From Spongiibacter thalassae (lineage in GTDB: Bacteria; Pseudomonadota; Gammaproteobacteria; Pseudomonadales; Spongiibacteraceae), in assembly GCF_012272835.1 (NCBI RefSeq), contig NZ_JAAWWK010000007.1:1-64000 (forward strand): DNA of 64,000 nt. The letters run 5' to 3'. Position 1 is the stretch's first letter. Each line of letters opens with the position of its first letter. The position numbers and the translations under genes were made by a program. The notes under the pieces were generated by a model. It made no database searches, was not told the DNA's origin, and saw only the letters and a list, made by a program, of their open reading frames with translations. Positions 62,114-64,000 of this stretch are shown piece by piece.

Positions 62114-64000
62114 GTGAAACGTCTGACTATCCCCGCCCTGATGATCGCTATGAGTGCTCTAACCGCCTGCGGAGGCGGCGGTAACGCTGGCGCGCCGCCC
62201 GCTGCTGCTGCCGATACACGGCAAATGACAACAGATCAGGGCACTGTGACCACGCGCACCTCCTCGGGCAGTATAGAGGCGGCTAACGTGGTGGCTACAC
62301 CCGCTGCGGCACCCGTTGAATACGATTACCCTATGGGCTTTCTGGCCATTGATATTGCTGATCTGGCTCCCGGTGAAACGGTGACTTTAAGTCTTGAGCT
62401 ACCCCAGGGTATGACCCCTTCGGTTTACGTAAAGTGCTCTGCCAATGACCAATGCGCGGTGTTCCCCAGTGCAGAAATCCGTGGCTCTACGGTGCACCTG
62501 ACCCTCACTGACGGCGGTGCCGGTGACGCCGACGGCGAAGCCAATGGCGTGATTCGTGATCCGGGCGCCCCGGCAGTTCAGCGCAATGGGCAGGACAGCG
62601 ATGGTGATGGCATAGACGACCAACAGGACAATTGCGTGAGCGAGGCCAATGCCGATCAGGCCGATCTCGACCGCGATGGTCGCGGCGATGTTTGCGACAG
62701 CGACCGCGACGGTGATGGCATCGACAATAACGAAGACAACTGTCCCGCTGTTGCCAATCCCGACCAAGGAGATGCCGAGGGTGACGGCGCAGGTGATGCC
62801 TGTGATGGCTCGGATTCTGCCGACGGAGATGCCGATGGGGTGAGTGACGGCGAGGACAATTGCCCTGCGACTAACAACCCGGATCAGGCGGATAGTGACG
62901 GCGACAGCCTCGGCGACGCCTGTGACAATTTCACCGATTCCGACCGGGACGGTGTCGCCGATGATGCGGACAATTGCCCCGATCACAGCAATGCCAATCA
63001 GGCCGACAGCGATGGCGATGGTCTTGGTGATGCCTGCGATGCATTGACCGATGCCGATGGTGACGGCGTCGCCGATGCCCTGGATAACTGCCCGTTGGTA
63101 GCCAATGCCGATCAGCAGGACGTGGATAATGACGGCCTTGGCGACGCGTGCGATGCCATCTCCGACGCAGATTTGCGGACCTATTTCGCCGAGCAGGTGC
63201 AGCCCAATCTGGCCATCTGCCGCACCTGCCATGTGCCCGGCGCGATTGCGGACACCGCAGAGGGCGCGGGCTTTATGCTGTCGCGAATCGACAGCCTGGA
63301 CTACGCCAACACCTATGCCGCCTGGTCGGCCCTGGGTGAGGGGGTGGCCGAGAATACGATATTGCGCAAGGCATCTGATACCGACACGGAAAAACACTCG
63401 GCGGGCAGCCCCTGGCCTGTGGGCAGTCAGGCCTACAATGCCATGGCCACCGTTATGGCCTGCTGGGATGACCCGGACAACTGTGACCTGATCGATCAGG
63501 GCGAAGTGGCGCAGCCGAAACCCTTGCTCGGCAGCCGTCGCGGCGGTCACTACTGGTTTGATTACTGCGCGGATAAACCCGACGATCACGACCTGTCGAA
63601 CGTGGCTGACCCCCGCTCGATGGTGGTGCCAGGCATCAGTGATGGCCGCGCGGTAGCGATGAATCTGGAATGGCAGAACTGTCAGCCTGGTGGACAACCG
63701 GCGACCTGTGGTGACCTGCGCGAGCGCGCCCACCGGGGCTATGCGCTGGTGGCCTCAGACGGTGAGGTGGGTGCCGGTTCGATGTTTGCCGGTTCAAGCA
63801 GCAGTTCCGGCTTTGCCTTTCCCGCAAGCCGTTACCGAGATATGTGGCAGTCGATCTGGAATATGCCCCAGCAGCCGGATAATTTCGACGAGCTGGTGAG
63901 TCAGCGCTGGGGAATGCCCCTGTCGAATACCCATAATCCCTATCCGCTGGCGGGGGAAGATCCCAATGCCACGAACGGCGGCAGTGGCCAGCTGCCCATT
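62114..64000 (+). CDS. Triheme-type c cytochrome lipoprotein with choice-of-anchor-U-like and TSP3 domains (copy 3, cut by window end)
   Basis: At least 629 residues, GTG start with GAGAGG 6 nt before; no stop before the window end. Lipoprotein signal with lipobox SALTAC. Residues about 69-155 resemble a choice-of-anchor U domain (PMGFLAIDIADLAPGETVTL, LTLTDGGAGDADGEANGVI). Residues 161-347 hold five thrombospondin type-3 repeats (DSDGDGIDD...DNC...GDACD), which bind calcium. Then comes the same N-terminal haem domain as in copies 1 and 2, with CRTCH at 369, CWDDP and GEDPNATNGGSGQLPI just before the end; the second and third haem sites would lie beyond. The extra domains suggest a longer, Ca-stiffened stalk on the cell surface. 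Confidence 0.8.
   Translation, partial: MKRLTIPALMIAMSALTACGGGGNAGAPPAAAADTRQMTTDQGTVTTRTSSGSIEAANVVATPAAAPVEYDYPMGFLAIDIADLAPGETVTLSLELPQGMTPSVYVKCSANDQCAVFPSAEIRGSTVHLTLTDGGAGDADGEANGVIRDPGAPAVQRNGQDSDGDGIDDQQDNCVSEANADQADLDRDGRGDVCDSDRDGDGIDNNEDNCPAVANPDQGDAEGDGAGDACDGSDSADGDADGVSDGEDNCPATNNPDQADSDGDSLGDACDNFTDSDRDGVADDADNCPDHSNANQADSDGDGLGDACDALTDADGDGVADALDNCPLVANADQQDVDNDGLGDACDAISDADLRTYFAEQVQPNLAICRTCHVPGAIADTAEGAGFMLSRIDSLDYANTYAAWSALGEGVAENTILRKASDTDTEKHSAGSPWPVGSQAYNAMATVMACWDDPDNCDLIDQGEVAQPKPLLGSRRGGHYWFDYCADKPDDHDLSNVADPRSMVVPGISDGRAVAMNLEWQNCQPGGQPATCGDLRERAHRGYALVASDGEVGAGSMFAGSSSSSGFAFPASRYRDMWQSIWNMPQQPDNFDELVSQRWGMPLSNTHNPYPLAGEDPNATNGGSGQLPI

Noticed and set aside
62399-63733. 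444-residue minus-strand frame with repeats such as GIAVIGAIV
   Set aside because: Its repetition is the mirror of the TSP3 repeats on the plus strand; the plus-strand reading has a lipobox, Asp/Cys spacing and a haem motif.

Overview
The window (64 kb, GC-rich, about 1 gene per kb) looks like chromosomal DNA of a marine-type gammaproteobacterium, most likely of the Spongiibacteraceae/Cellvibrionales sort. The basis is the gene order hisBHAF - S41 protease - envC - gpmI - yibN/grxC/secB - trmL - ntrCB - glnA - thiI - typA, which is typical of Pseudomonas-like and Cellvibrio-like genomes, together with the later run of TonB-dependent receptors and AraC regulators. This placement is inference; no rRNA gene is present.

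1-8.5 kb: an accessory cluster beside the 3' end of a tRNA-Phe gene. It holds a DUF6065 protein, a 106-residue peptide with an LExRLAP-type N-terminus and a Pro/Thr/Ser-rich tail, a glycosyltransferase with the polypeptide GalNAc-transferase (GT27-like) motifs DxH and GGE...GH.YR, a second GT2 enzyme and a fused PqqD-like/M50 protease/HlyD membrane protein. On the opposite strand are a double methyltransferase and a third GT2 enzyme. Together they suggest a secreted, mucin-like O-glycosylated peptide made and exported by one locus. I consider this the strongest candidate for an undescribed system.

8.7-33.4 kb: core chromosome. tRNA-Phe, yggX-mutY-panM-like, hisB-hisH-hisA-hisF, a C-terminal processing protease, envC, gpmI, rhodanese-grxC-secB-trmL, and the nitrogen-control block ntrB-ntrC and glnA. 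glnA has a recognisable sigma-54 promoter and NtrC boxes. Then thiI, an NSS-family transporter, typA, a prolyl iminopeptidase, dtd, a small outer-membrane barrel and a GNAT protein. REP-like palindromes and an 8-copy heptamer repeat sit between genes.

33.4-64 kb: a catabolic/redox accessory region built around a duplicated module. Each copy has an AraC regulator of one subtype (33.4 and 58.1 kb, minus strand), an AraC regulator of a second subtype (34.6 and 53.3 kb), a TonB-dependent receptor (35.9 and 54.4 kb) and a lipoprotein with three CxxCH haem sites (39.7 and 59.3 kb). A third paralogue (62.1 kb, cut by the window end) carries added Ca-binding TSP3 repeats. The two C-terminal haem domains resemble the rubber oxygenase RoxA/RoxB group. 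Between and after them lie an acyl-CoA dehydrogenase, a zinc and an iron alcohol dehydrogenase, an acyl-CoA ligase and a P450. The set fits outer-membrane capture and oxidative cleavage of a hydrophobic, possibly isoprenoid, substrate followed by oxidation, CoA activation and beta-oxidation. The substrate is inference. In the middle is a TlpA-DUF4266-DUF3570 ... ApbE set of the kind linked with extracytoplasmic flavinylation, apparently split by a ParDE toxin-antitoxin pair and a DUF4238 gene.
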